Positions 1-11,745 are shown, counted from the stretch's first letter. The stretch is DNA of 64,000 nucleotides from Pseudaquabacterium inlustre (GCF_038066595.1 NZ_JBBUTH010000008.1:496001-560000); one strand, 5' to 3'. Program-made: numbers and translations. Notes: generated by a model not told the origin, from the letters alone.

Positions 1-709
1 CCCCCTGCTGCGCCGCCAGGCGCGCGCCCAGCGGGGCGTGCTGGCGTTCGTCCGCCGCCGGCACATGGGCCAGGCCGAACTGCGCCGCCAGCTCCTGCGC
101 GAAGCGCTCGCCGTGGCGCTGGCCCAGCCAGCCGATCAGCAGGTCGCGGCTGGCCTGGTGGCCGGCGCAGGTGAGGCGGCCGCGGTCGATCTCCCACACG
201 CGCTGCGACACCAGCACCTCGGGGTGGCGCTCGGCCAGCGGGCCGATCTGCGGCCAGTGCACGGTTGCGCGGTGGCCGCGCAGCAGGCCGGCCTCGGCCA
301 GCCAGGCCGCACCGGTGCCGATGCCGCCCAGCAGCCGCCCGGCCGCGGCCAGCTGCAGCAGCAGGGCCAGCAGCTCGGCGCGCGCGGCACTCGGCGCGCT
401 GCCCGGCACCGCACTGAACGGCCGCTCGGCGACGACGAACAGCGCATCCAGCGCACCGGCCTCGGCCAGCGGCCGCGCCAGCAGCTGCGCGCCCGAGGCG
501 CTGGCGACGCGGCATTCACCGCTCACGCGGTCGGGCGGCACCTCGCCGCCCAGCAGCACTGTCGTGTAGGCCGGCCCGAAGCGTGGCGCTTCGCCGGTCT
601 CGGCCAGCAGGGCATTGGCAGCCTGCAGCACATCGGTGGCGCCGGCGAGTGCACCCAGGCCGAAGCCGGGGAGCAGCACGAACCCCCACCGTTGAGCCGG
701 CAGCGTCAT
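1..709 (-). CDS. ArgR/GlxA-type AraC-family regulator (3' end cut by window)
   Basis: Only the N-terminal 236 residues are in the window. They form a DJ-1/PfpI (GATase1-like) domain, with the typical motif GTGAAWLAEAGLLRGHRAT-HW around residues 130-150. This arrangement is known from GlxA and Pseudomonas ArgR regulators, where a C-terminal AraC-type helix-turn-helix follows; that part lies outside. The ATG at 709 overlaps the stop of the upstream ABC ATPase gene (ATGA), so translation is probably coupled. The position at the end of an aotJQMOP-like operon matches argR of Pseudomonas aeruginosa. Its likely role is arginine-responsive control of this operon, which is an inference from synteny. 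Confidence 0.8.
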   Translation of the reverse strand, partial: MTLPAQRWGFVLLPGFGLGALAGATDVLQAANALLAETGEAPRFGPAYTTVLLGGEVPPDRVSGECRVASASGAQLLARPLAEAGALDALFVVAERPFSAVPGSAPSAARAELLALLLQLAAAGRLLGGIGTGAAWLAEAGLLRGHRATVHWPQIGPLAERHPEVLVSQRVWEIDRGRLTCAGHQASRDLLIGWLGQRHGERFAQELAAQFGLAHVPAADERQHAPLGARLAAQQG

Positions 710-1476
710 TTCAATCCACCCGACAGAAACTGCCGCAGCCGCTCACTTTGCGGCTTGGCCAGCACCTCGCACGGCACGCCCTGCTCCTCCACCCGGCCCT
801 GGTGCAGAAACATCACCTGGCTGGCCACCTCGCGGGCAAAGCCCATCTCGTGGGTGACGACCAGCATCGTGCGGCCCTCGGCGGCCAGCTCGCGCATCAC
901 GGCCAGCACCTCGCCCACCAGCTCGGGGTCGAGTGCCGAGGTGGGCTCGTCGAACAGCATCACCTCGGGGTCCATGGCCAGCGCGCGGGCAATCGCCACG
1001 CGCTGCTGCTCGCCGCCCGACAACTGGGCCGGGTACACGTCGCGGCGGTGCGTCAGGCCCACGCGGGCCAGCAGCGCATCGGCGCGCTCGGTGGCCTCGG
1101 CGCGGGAGCGGCCCAGCACGTGGACGGGCGCCTCGGTGATGTTCTGCAGCACCGTGCGGTGGCTCCACAGGTTGAAGCCCTGGAACACCATGGCCAGGCG
1201 CGCGCGCCAGCGCTGCAGCTGCTGCGCGTCGGCGGCGCGCAGGCTGCCGTCGCGGTCGCGGGTCAGTGCCAGCGTCTCGCCGGCCAGCGTGAAGGCGCCC
1301 TCGTGCGGCTGCTCCAGCAGGTTCAGGCAGCGCAGCAGCGTGCTCTTGCCCGAGCCGCTGCTGCCGATGATGGCCACCACGTCGCCCTGCGCCGCCTGCA
1401 GCGACACGCCGCGCAGCACCTCGCGCTCACCGAAGCGCTTGTGCAGGTTGTCGATGCGCAGGCTGTGATCTTTCAT
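706..1476 (-). CDS. aotP: ABC transporter ATP-binding protein, AotP/HisP type
   Basis: This is a 256-residue polar amino acid uptake ATPase. The Walker A motif GSSGSGKST lies near residue 40, the signature LSGGEQQR and the Walker B region MLFDEPTSALDPE follow in order, and the H-loop is in VVTHEMGFA. It energises import through the two permeases at 3009-4390. The start MKDHSLRIDN was chosen because it overlaps the stop of the ABM gene by an ATGA junction; a longer open frame upstream is an out-of-family extension. The stop overlaps the next regulator gene in the same way. Substrate (arginine, ornithine or beta-Asp-Arg) is inferred from the operon. Confidence 0.93.
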   Translation of the reverse strand: MKDHSLRIDNLHKRFGEREVLRGVSLQAAQGDVVAIIGSSGSGKSTLLRCLNLLEQPHEGAFTLAGETLALTRDRDGSLRAADAQQLQRWRARLAMVFQGFNLWSHRTVLQNITEAPVHVLGRSRAEATERADALLARVGLTHRRDVYPAQLSGGEQQRVAIARALAMDPEVMLFDEPTSALDPELVGEVLAVMRELAAEGRTMLVVTHEMGFAREVASQVMFLHQGRVEEQGVPCEVLAKPQSERLRQFLSGGLK

Positions 1477-1787
1477 CGTGGCGTCTGGCCCGGCCACGGC
1501 AGCTCGGTGCTCTGGTGGATGCTGATGGCGGGCCGCTCGGCGGCCAGCGCGCTGATGTCGCGCACGAAGTGGTTGGACGCGGGCACCTGGAAATGCTGCT
1601 GCAGTGCGGCCAGGTCGGCCCAGCGCTCGATGAACACCAGGCGGTCGTCGCGCTCGCTGTCGCGGTGCACGCCATGCTCCAGGCAGCCGGGCTCCAGGCG
1701 CGAGCGGGCCACATGGGCCTGGGCGAGGGCCAGGGCGTCGGCCATGCGGCCCGGTTGAACGACGACGCTGCCGAGAAGGATGATCAT
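1473..1787 (-). CDS. ABM-domain (dimeric alpha-beta barrel) small protein
   Basis: This 104-residue protein starts MIILLGSVVVQPGR and has the pattern of the antibiotic biosynthesis monooxygenase (ABM, YgiN-like) fold: an initial beta strand, a helix with LALAQAHVARSRLEPGC, then ERWADLAALQQHF and a terminal H..S.. strand. Family members are quinol or cofactor-independent monooxygenases, or heme/stress proteins; the substrate cannot be told here. It sits inside an arginine/cyanophycin-dipeptide uptake operon between the dipeptidase and the ATPase, overlapping the latter by 4 nt. The known Pseudomonas aot operon has no gene here, so this is an insertion of unknown relevance. Confidence 0.8.
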   Translation of the reverse strand: MIILLGSVVVQPGRMADALALAQAHVARSRLEPGCLEHGVHRDSERDDRLVFIERWADLAALQQHFQVPASNHFVRDISALAAERPAISIHQSTELPWPGQTPR

Positions 1788-1851
1788 GCGGGGCCCGGTG
1801 CCCAAGGATGGGGGCTGGCATCCTCGCACGCCAACCCCAGCGCGACAGACC

Positions 1852-2967
1852 TCATGGCGACAACAGCGCGCCGGCACGCTGCGCTTGCGTGCCCGCCACC
1901 TTGCCCACCGACATGCCGGCCACCGCGAAGCGGCGGTTCTCGCGCGCGAAGAACAGGCCGTCCACCGGCGATTGCAGGGGTGTGAGCGCGCCGGTGAACG
2001 GGTCGATCAGCTCGGCGATCGTGTCGCCTTGCTTCACCCGTTCGCCCGGCGCACGCACGAACACGATCACGCCCCCGTGCGGGGCGATCAAGGGCATCGA
2101 GCCGGCCAGCGGCGTGGCGGCGCAGCGCAGCGGCGGCGGCTCGGCCACCGGGCCGTCCATCCAGCCGCCCAGGGCCAGCGCCTGCTCGATGCCGGCGGCG
2201 TCCTGCGCGGCCAGCGCGTGGCTCACGTCGCCCTCGCCACGCAGTTCCACCGTCACAGCCAGGCAGGCCTGCGGGATGGGGTGCGCGGGAAACTGCGCCG
2301 CCAGATGCGCCCACGGCATCGAGCAGGCCTCGTCGAAAGGCTCGCCGCCCGAATGCTCGGCCAGCAGCACGGGTTCGGCCCCCAGGCAGCGCGCCAGCGG
2401 CTGCAGGCCGGGCCAGCAGGCGGGCGTGGTGTAGAAGTGCAGCAGGCCCTCGCCGTCGCAGTGCAGGTCGAGCACCCAGTCGGCATCCACGGCCAGGCTG
2501 AACAGCGCGCGGCGCAGGGCCTGCAGCTCGCTGGCGGCGGGCAAGGCGGCCACGGCCTCGCGCAGCGCGGCGCGCACGGTGGCCACGTTCTGCGTGGCGT
2601 CGGTGCCCAGGCGACCGGTCACGCGGTCCACCACGGCGGGCGCCAGGTCGGCATAGGCGCGGTTGAAGTTCTCGCCGCTGGTCTGCTCGAAGCGGCCCTG
2701 GTGGCTGCGCAGCGTCCACTGGCCCAGGCCGATGGGGTTGGCCGCCGGCACCAGCACCACCTCGCCACGCAGCCGGCCCGCCGCCTCCAGCGCCGCCAGG
2801 CGCTGGCGCAGATGGTGGGCCACCAGCATGCCGGGTACTTCATCGGCATGCAGCGAGGCCTGGATGAGCGCCTTGGGGCCGCTGCCGGGCGTGCCGAAGT
2901 GCAGGCTGGTGAGGCTGCGCGTGGTGCCCGGCGTGGCGCTGGGCAGGGGATGGTGGACGGTCTGCAT
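1852..2967 (-). CDS. cphZ: CphZ/AotO-type beta-Asp-Arg dipeptide hydrolase (M14-like, aspartoacylase family)
   Basis: This 371-residue protein belongs to the succinylglutamate desuccinylase/aspartoacylase zinc family. Visible zinc and catalytic motifs are HADE (H40, E43), WVLDLHCDGEG and a later TVELRGEGD. In Pseudomonas aeruginosa the equivalent gene aotO of aotJQMOP was shown to encode cyanophycin dipeptide hydrolase, which splits beta-Asp-Arg into Asp and Arg. Here the gene lies between the permease genes and the ATPase gene, as in Pseudomonas, and a secreted cyanophycinase gene precedes the operon. The family is visible in the sequence; CphZ specificity rests on synteny. Other options are N-acyl amino acid deacylases. 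There is no signal peptide, so it acts in the cytoplasm. Confidence 0.82.
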   Translation of the reverse strand: MQTVHHPLPSATPGTTRSLTSLHFGTPGSGPKALIQASLHADEVPGMLVAHHLRQRLAALEAAGRLRGEVVLVPAANPIGLGQWTLRSHQGRFEQTSGENFNRAYADLAPAVVDRVTGRLGTDATQNVATVRAALREAVAALPAASELQALRRALFSLAVDADWVLDLHCDGEGLLHFYTTPACWPGLQPLARCLGAEPVLLAEHSGGEPFDEACSMPWAHLAAQFPAHPIPQACLAVTVELRGEGDVSHALAAQDAAGIEQALALGGWMDGPVAEPPPLRCAATPLAGSMPLIAPHGGVIVFVRAPGERVKQGDTIAELIDPFTGALTPLQSPVDGLFFARENRRFAVAGMSVGKVAGTQAQRAGALLSP

Positions 2968-3008
2968 CGTGGGGGGAATGAAGGGGCCGCGGCTTGTGGC
3001 TGCGGCGT

Positions 3009-3707
3009 TCAGGCGGGCTGGGCGTGGCGCGACATCGGCGCCAGCCAGCGCCGCTCGGCGGCATGGAACAGGCCCACCAGCACCACGGTGATCAGCAGGT
3101 AGAACACCGCCGCGGTGATGAAGGCCTCGAAAGGCAGGTAGTGCACCGAGTTGACCTCGCGGGCCACGCCGGTGAGGTCGTGCAGCGTCACCACGCTGGC
3201 CAGCGCGGTGGCGTGCAGCATCAACACCACCTCGTTGCTGTACGCCGGCAGCGCGCGGCGCAGCGCCTGCGGCAGCACGATGCGGGTGAGCGTGGCGCGG
3301 CGCGAGAAGCCGAGCGCGCGCGCGGCCTCCACCTCGCCGGCTGGCACAGCGCGGATGGCGCCGTGCAGGATCTCGCAGGTGTACGCGCAGGTGTTGATGG
3401 CCAGCGCCGCCACGGCGCAGAACCAGGGCGAACGCAGCGCCCCCCACAGCGGGCTGGCGCGCACCGCCTCGAACTGCGCCAGGCCGTAGTACAGCAGGAA
3501 CAGCTGCACCAGCAGCGGCGTGCCGCGGATCACGTAGGTGAAGCACCACACCGGCCGCCAGGCCCAGGGCGAGGGCAGGCTGCGCAGCAGGGCCAGCGGC
3601 AGCGCGGCGGCCAGGCCGGCGGCCAGCGCGGCCACCAGCAGCTGCAGTGTCACGCCGCTGCCGGCCGCGTACAGCGGCAGGCTCTGCCAGATGACGTCGA
3701 AGTTCAC
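3009..3707 (-). CDS. aotM: ABC amino acid permease, AotM/HisM type
   Basis: This 232-residue inner-membrane permease has the HisQM-family loop EAARALGFSRRATLTRIVLPQALRRALP (EAA motif, near residues 130-160), which contacts the ATPase. Several hydrophobic segments are evident. The start is a GTG (VNFDVIWQSL) whose codon overlaps the TGA stop of the upstream permease gene (GTGA). The longer upstream open frame has no family similarity. It pairs with the product of 3704-4390 to form the transport channel. The next gene starts 41 nt downstream. Confidence 0.92.
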   Translation of the reverse strand: MNFDVIWQSLPLYAAGSGVTLQLLVAALAAGLAAALPLALLRSLPSPWAWRPVWCFTYVIRGTPLLVQLFLLYYGLAQFEAVRASPLWGALRSPWFCAVAALAINTCAYTCEILHGAIRAVPAGEVEAARALGFSRRATLTRIVLPQALRRALPAYSNEVVLMLHATALASVVTLHDLTGVAREVNSVHYLPFEAFITAAVFYLLITVVLVGLFHAAERRWLAPMSRHAQPA

Positions 3708-4390
3708 AGCGCCACCGCCCGCGTGCCCACCGATAGGCGCCGCGACAGCCAGGCGAAGAAGGCCTCGGACAGCGACGTGAAGCCCAGGTACACCACCGCC
3801 ACCGCCAGGTAGAACGTGAACGGCTCGCGCGTGGCGCCGGCGGCCTGGGCGCCGCGGCTCATCAGGTCCGACAGGCCGATCACCGAGACGATGGCCGTGC
3901 TCTTGATCATCACCAGCCAGTTGTTCGACAGGCCCGGCAGCGCATGGCGCAGCATCTGCGGCCCGACGATGCGCGTGAGCACCTGCGTGCGGCTGAAGCC
4001 GAAAGCCAGGCCGGCCTCGCGCTGGCCCGCCGGCACGGCCAGGAAGGCGCCGCGCAGCACCTCGGTGAAGTAGGCGCCGAAGATGAAGCCGATGGTCAGC
4101 ACGCCGGCCACGAAGGGGTCGATGTCGACGTATTCCCAGCCCAGGCGCTCGCCCAGCGCGTTGACGGCCGTCTGCCCGCCGTAGAACACCAGCAGCATCA
4201 GCACCAGATCGGGCACCGCGCGGATCAGCGTGGTGTAGACCTGGGCCGCACCGCGCGCCAGGCGCGAGCGCGACAGCTTGGCCACCGCCCCGGCCAGCCC
4301 CAGCGCCAGCGCAATGGCCAGCGAGCACGCGGCCACGGCCAGCGTCAGCGCGGCGCCTTGCAGCAGGCTGAGGGCGTAGCCATGGAGCAT
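3704..4390 (-). CDS. aotQ: ABC amino acid permease, AotQ/HisQ type
   Basis: This 228-residue permease has an N-terminal hydrophobic segment and the conserved cytoplasmic loop REAGLAFGFSRTQVLTRIVGPQML, followed by NNWLVMIKSTAIVSVIGL, typical of HisQ/ArtQ proteins. Its last codons overlap the GTG start of the second permease. It is separated from the binding-protein gene by 104 nt that hold a GC-rich repeat; this could act as a stem-loop that lets the binding protein be made in excess. The substrate is a basic amino acid or Asp-Arg dipeptide by operon context. Confidence 0.92.
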   Translation of the reverse strand: MLHGYALSLLQGAALTLAVAACSLAIALALGLAGAVAKLSRSRLARGAAQVYTTLIRAVPDLVLMLLVFYGGQTAVNALGERLGWEYVDIDPFVAGVLTIGFIFGAYFTEVLRGAFLAVPAGQREAGLAFGFSRTQVLTRIVGPQMLRHALPGLSNNWLVMIKSTAIVSVIGLSDLMSRGAQAAGATREPFTFYLAVAVVYLGFTSLSEAFFAWLSRRLSVGTRAVAL

Positions 4391-4418
4391 CAGGTCAGTT
4401 CCGGATCGAAGGGACCCG

Positions 4419-4490
4419 CCCGGCGCCGGGCCGCCCCAAGGCGGGCGGGCAGCCCCCGCGGGGGGCCGGCGCGCAGCGACGGGGGGTGGT
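4419..4490 (-). repeat. GC-rich dispersed repeat, family A copy 1
   Basis: On the minus strand this reads CCCCCCGTCGCTGCGC, then a CCCCCCGCGGGGG palindromic centre, then CTTGGGGCGGCCCGGC. The same order of blocks recurs at 51449-51520 (plus strand, inside a gene). The final block CTTGGGGCGGCCCGGC is also in family B copies at 18677-18750 and 26146-26218. It lies between aotJ and aotQ and can fold into a strong stem. Confidence 0.8.
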
Positions 4491-4494
4491 CATG

Positions 4495-5280
4495 TCAGTT
4501 GCCGTAAACGTCGAAGTCGAAGTATTTGTCCTGGATCTTCTTGTATGAGCCGTTGGCGCGGATGGCCTTGATCGCCGCGTTGAACTTCTGCGCCAGCGCG
4601 TCGTCGGCCTTGCGCACGGCAATGCTGGAGCCGGTGCCGAAGTACTTCACGTCGTTGTACGGCGGGCCGAAGAAGGCATAGCCCTGGCCCTGCGGCTTCT
4701 TCAGGAAGCCGCCATCGATGGCCACCGAGTCGCCCATGGCCACGTCGATGCGGCCGGCCGCCAGGTCGAGGTAGACCTCGTCGGCCTTGGCGTAGCGCAC
4801 GATCTCGCTCTCTTTGAACGTGTCGGTGGCGAAGCGGTCGTGGATGGTGCTGCGCTGCACGCCGATCTTCTTGCCCTTCAGGCCGGCGGCGCTGGCTTCC
4901 AGCTTGGCGCCGGCCTTGGCCACCAGGCGGGCGGGCGTGTTGTAGTACTTGTCGCTGAAGTTCACCGACTTGCGGCGCTCGTCGGTGGCGGCCATCGACG
5001 CGATGATGGCGTCGAACTTGCGCGCGTTCAGTGCCGGAATCATGCCGTCCCACTCCTGCTGCACCAGCGTGCACTCGGCCTTCAGCTCGGCGCACAGGGC
5101 GTTGGCCATGTCGATGTCGAAGCCCTTCAACTTGCCATCGGGACCCACCTCGCTGAACGGGGGGTAGGCGCCCTCCACGCCGATGCGGATCTTCTTCCAG
5201 TCGGGTGCCTGGGCCAGGCTGGCGGTGGCGGCCAGCGCGAGCAGCGAGGCCAGGGCGGTGGTGACGAGGCGGCGTTGCAT
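4495..5280 (-). CDS. aotJ: Periplasmic basic amino acid (or Asp-Arg) binding protein, AotJ type
   Basis: This 261-residue protein has a signal peptide (MQRRLVTTALASLLALAATASLAQA) followed by the solute-binding fold of family 3: RIGVEGAYPPFSEV near residue 32, GFDIDMANALCAEL, then EWDGMIPALNARKFDAIIASM and VNFSDKYY, as in ArgT/HisJ/AotJ. The C-terminus IRANGSYKKIQDKYFDFDVYG is also typical. It captures substrate for the permeases at 3009-4390. Only 51 nt separate its start from the stop of the upstream cyanophycinase gene on the same strand, so the two may share a transcript. Confidence 0.93.
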   Translation of the reverse strand: MQRRLVTTALASLLALAATASLAQAPDWKKIRIGVEGAYPPFSEVGPDGKLKGFDIDMANALCAELKAECTLVQQEWDGMIPALNARKFDAIIASMAATDERRKSVNFSDKYYNTPARLVAKAGAKLEASAAGLKGKKIGVQRSTIHDRFATDTFKESEIVRYAKADEVYLDLAAGRIDVAMGDSVAIDGGFLKKPQGQGYAFFGPPYNDVKYFGTGSSIAVRKADDALAQKFNAAIKAIRANGSYKKIQDKYFDFDVYGN

Positions 5281-5331
5281 GGACGGGGGTCCTCCTGGGT
5301 TTGTCGGGTGTGTCGGGGGATGGCGACGAGG

Positions 5332-6642
5332 TTAACGCGCCGGGGCGGCCGGCCACGGGCCGTACAGCGGCTGGGCCATGCGCACTGGCAGCACGTCCAG
5401 GCCCAGGCGGTGCACGCTGTAGTCCTCGTCGCCGCCCTCGGGGCTGCTCCAGCCGATGCTGCCGGGCGCCTTGTACAGCCGCCATTCGAAGCCCAGCGCG
5501 GCCAGCGGGTCATCCGCCTTGCCGCGCGGGTCGAAGGCCAGGCCGCGCAGCTCGCTGAAGCTGCCATCGATCAGCTGGCCCATGCGCGTGGCCAGCACGC
5601 CATTGGCCAGCCAGTCGACGTCGAAGCCCGCCGTGGTGTTGTACGGCTTGTAGTTCGGCGCCGCGGGGTCGTACACCGTGCCCCGCGCCTTGCGCGTGGC
5701 CGGCGTGAACGTGCGCGTGGCCAGGTTCAGCTGGTCGCCGGCGTCCAGCAGCGACAGCCGCGCGCCGCGCAGGTTGAACACGCCCAGCGCCGCATCGCTG
5801 CGCGCCTCGGTGAGGTCGGCGAACACCGCCTGGCCGCCCAGGAGGGTCACCACCTCGCCGCGCAGCGCGGCGGCCGAATCCTCTTCCACGCCCAGGCCCA
5901 GCCGCAGGCCGGTGCGCTGCATCAGCGGCAGCATGCGGCCGATGCGCCCGCGCTTGAGGAAGTGCTGGTCGACGAACAGCGCCGCGCCCATGAAGCCGAG
6001 ACCGCGGCCGTACTCCTGGCCCTCGCGCAGCCGGCCCTTCATCGCGCCCACCACATCCGGCGCGTCGATGAACATGGTGCCGCTCATGATGGCCGCACCG
6101 GCCGAGGTGCCGGCCACCACGCCGCCGGCGCGGTAGACGTCCCAGATGGCCTGCAGCAGCGGCGAGGGCTGGCCGCCGGGCTGCAGGCTGCTGACGATGC
6201 GCTCCTGCGCGCCGCCGGTGAAGAACACGCCGCGCGCGGCACGCACCTTGTCGATCAGCGCGGGGTCGCGCACCGCGTCGGCCACCGGCCGGTCCTTCAG
6301 CAGCGGCGAGACCGGCAGCGTGTCGGCCACCGCGCCGCGCCGGCGCAGCTGCTTGGCGGCGTTGTCGGCGCTTTGCTGCGGCGAGTCACTGGCCGTGCCC
6401 AGCACCACCCACTTCGCGCCGGGGCCGCCGCTCAGCTGGATCAGCTGGCCCCAGATGAGCTCGTTGTCGTCGCGCAGCGCGCCGCCGATGGCCACGGCCA
6501 CGCCCTGGGGCGCGGCGGCGGGGCCGGACGCGGCGGCGCCCTGCGCCAGCGCGGCCTGGCCAGTGCACAGGCAGCCGGCCAGACAGCCCAGCAGACCGAA
6601 GGCGAGCAGCAGGCGGCGGCGGGCGGGGGTGGGCAGGTGCAT
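5332..6642 (-). CDS. Secreted cyanophycinase (peptidase S51, CphE-like)
   Basis: This 436-residue protein has an N-terminal signal sequence (MHLPTPARRRLLLAFGLLG). Visible cyanophycinase features are AIGGALRDDN near residue 50, FTGGAQERI near 141, and the nucleophile elbow VAGTSAGAAIMSG with Ser180. Cyanophycinases are serine exopeptidases that cut cyanophycin (poly-Asp with Arg side groups) into beta-Asp-Arg. The export signal fits the extracellular CphE branch rather than intracellular CphB. It lies 51 nt upstream of the arginine-type ABC operon that encodes a likely CphZ, giving a complete depolymerise, import and hydrolyse route. No cyanophycin synthetase gene is in the window. The chosen ATG (6642) begins directly at the signal peptide; upstream in-frame sequence lacks family similarity. 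Confidence 0.88.
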   Translation of the reverse strand: MHLPTPARRRLLLAFGLLGCLAGCLCTGQAALAQGAAASGPAAAPQGVAVAIGGALRDDNELIWGQLIQLSGGPGAKWVVLGTASDSPQQSADNAAKQLRRRGAVADTLPVSPLLKDRPVADAVRDPALIDKVRAARGVFFTGGAQERIVSSLQPGGQPSPLLQAIWDVYRAGGVVAGTSAGAAIMSGTMFIDAPDVVGAMKGRLREGQEYGRGLGFMGAALFVDQHFLKRGRIGRMLPLMQRTGLRLGLGVEEDSAAALRGEVVTLLGGQAVFADLTEARSDAALGVFNLRGARLSLLDAGDQLNLATRTFTPATRKARGTVYDPAAPNYKPYNTTAGFDVDWLANGVLATRMGQLIDGSFSELRGLAFDPRGKADDPLAALGFEWRLYKAPGSIGWSSPEGGDEDYSVHRLGLDVLPVRMAQPLYGPWPAAPAR

Positions 6643-6920
6643 GGGCGGCGCGGGCCGCCGCAGCGGCACCGGGGTCAGGTGGAGGGGTTCAGGGCCGCGA
6701 TGTTGGCACCGCCGCGGCCCGTTCGTTCCGCCGCTGGCCGGTGGGTGAAAGAACATGTCGCTTGCACGCAAGCCGTGCGGCCATGCGACATGGCTGCGAC
6801 AGCCGCTTGCACCGTTGCGACGGCGACTTGCGGGCAAGCGACGGCGGCGTTTCGGCCCCGTTGCCCTTCGGTGAAGGCTTCCTAGACTGCGCCGAACCCA
6901 GCCTGCCCGGAGTACCGCCG

Positions 6921-9627
<2,707 letters not shown>

Positions 9628-9635
<8 letters not shown>

Positions 9636-11745
9636 GCGACAGCACGCGGCGCAGGAACTGCACCGTGCTGTAGAACTGGTAGTCGGCGTTCTCCTTGCGC
9701 GCGAAGCCATGGCCTTCGTTGGCCGCGCGCATGTACCAGACCGGCGTGCCATTGGCCTCGGCCTTGGCCACGATCTGCTCGGCCTCGCCCACCGGCACGC
9801 GCGGGTCGTTGGCGCCCTGCACCACGAACAGCGGCTTGGTGATGCGCTGCGCGTTGGTGAGTGGCGAGATGCGGTGCAGGAAGGCGCGCATGGCCGGGTC
9901 GCGCTCGTCGCCGTACTCCACGCGGCGCAGGTCGCGGCGGTAGCTCTCGGTGCTTTCGAGGAAGGTGACGAAGTGCGAGATGCCCACCACGTCGATGGCG
10001 CCGGCGATGCGGTCGGCGTAGTGCGTGGCCACCGCCAGGCTCATGTAGCCGCCGTAGCTGCCGCCGGCCACCACCACGCGCCGCGGGTCCAGGTCGGGCT
10101 GGGTGGCGATCCAGTCGAGCAGCGCGCCGATGTCCTTGACCGAGTCCTCGCGCAGCATGCCGTTGTCGAGTGACAGGAAGGTCTTGCCGTAGCCGGTGGA
10201 GCCGCGCACGTTGGGCTGCAGGATGGCGATGCCCAGGTCCTGCACGAAGTGGTTGTTGCGCCCGGCAAAGCCCACCTTGGCCTGGCTCTCGGGCCCGCCG
10301 TGGATGCTGATCAGCACCGGGCGGCGGCCGCCAAAGCGCGCCGGCGGGCGGTGCAGCAGACCCGAGATGGCGCGGCCGTCGAAGCTCTTCCAGCGCACGA
10401 TCTGCGGCTCGCTGAAGGCGGCCACGTCCAGCGCCGGGTGCAGGCGCGCGCGGCTCCAGGCCTGGGGCGCGGCGGTGGGCGCGCCATCGCCGCCCAGCGT
10501 CAGGCTCCACAGCTGGCTGGGGCCCTGCGCGCCGTTCACGGCAAAGGCCAGCTCGGGCCGCATGGCGTGGAACTTCAGGTCCACCACGCTGCCGCCCGGC
10601 AGCGCGCCCAGCGGCTTCCACGCGCCGCTGGCGGTGTCCATCAGGCGCAGCTCGTCGCGGCCGTCCACGTTGATGCGCAGCGCCAGCCAGCGGCCGTCGG
10701 GCGAGAGGTCCATCTCGTCCACGTCCCAGGGCGTGTCGCCGGTCAGGCGCTGCAGCGCACCGTCGGCGAGGGTCAGGCGCCACAGCTCACGGAACTCGCC
10801 GCCGCGGTCACTGACCACGTAGAGCTGGCGGCCGTCGGGGCTGAAGCGCCGCGCGAAGTGCGTGGCGCGGGGCGCGCCGGGCTGCGGCAGCAGCTGGCGG
10901 CGCTGGCCGTCGGCCAGGTCCAGCAGCCACAGCTCGCTGTCGGTGGCCGAGACATAGCGGGTCAGCGCCACCTGGCGGCCATCGGGGCTGATGGCGCCGC
11001 CGAACCAGCCGGTCCCGGGCAGCTCGGCGATGGTCTTTCCGGGCGCTGCGGCCGTGGCCGGTTGCAGCGGGTCCAGCAGCCACAGCCGGGTGCTGGGGTT
11101 CTCGCGCTTGCCGCCCTGGGCCGTGCGGTCCAGTGGCACCGAGGCCACCAGGGCCAGCGGCGCGGCGCGGCCGGGCAGCCAGTCCTGGAAGGCGTGACGC
11201 AGGTCGGGGTCGGTCAACAGCACCGGGGCGCTGCCGGCGCCGTCCAGGCGCCACAGCTGGTAGGCCTCGTTGCCACCCTGGGCGCGGCTGAAGACGATGA
11301 AGCGGCCGTCGCCCGGCGCGTAGTGGGCACCGGCCACCGGCTCGGCGCTGTCCAGCAGGCGCTCGGGCGTGGCCGGGCGGCCGTCCGCCGGGGTGGCCAG
11401 CCGCATCAGCTGGGCCACGGGGGCGCCGGTCGGGCGGTGGCTGACCAGCATCTCGCGGCGCTGCGGATGCCAGTCGAACAGCGCGTGGCCGGCAAAGTCG
11501 GTGTAGCGCGCCACGGCGTCGGCCACGGCCTGCGGCACCGGCGGCACATGGCGCAGGTGCAGCGCGGCGGGCGGGCTGACCCAGGGTCCGGCATCGGCGG
11601 CCGGCAGTGGCGCGGCCTTGGGGCCCGGCCCTGCGGCCGCAGCGGTGGACGGAACAGGCGTGGCGGTGGCACATCCGGTGAGCCCGCGGGTGGCGAGCGT
11701 GGCGGTGGCCAGGGCCAGCAGCGAGCGGCGGTGCATCGAGATCAT
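9628..11745 (-). CDS. S9-family (prolyl oligopeptidase/acylaminoacyl-peptidase-like) serine peptidase
   Basis: This 705-residue protein has a lipoprotein-like signal (RSLLALATATLATRGLTGC), then a WD40/TolB-like beta-propeller region (repeated PDGRQ, PDGRW, DGRF motifs) and a C-terminal alpha/beta hydrolase domain. The triad is visible: Ser in VVVAGGSYGGYMSLA, Asp in QGANDPRVP and His in ANEGHGF. Such enzymes cleave short peptides, often in the periplasm or at the cell surface. The start at 11745 precedes MHRRSLL by three codons; the ATG at 11736 is equally possible. It is convergent with the TonB receptor gene; a peptide-utilisation link is inferred. Confidence 0.9.
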
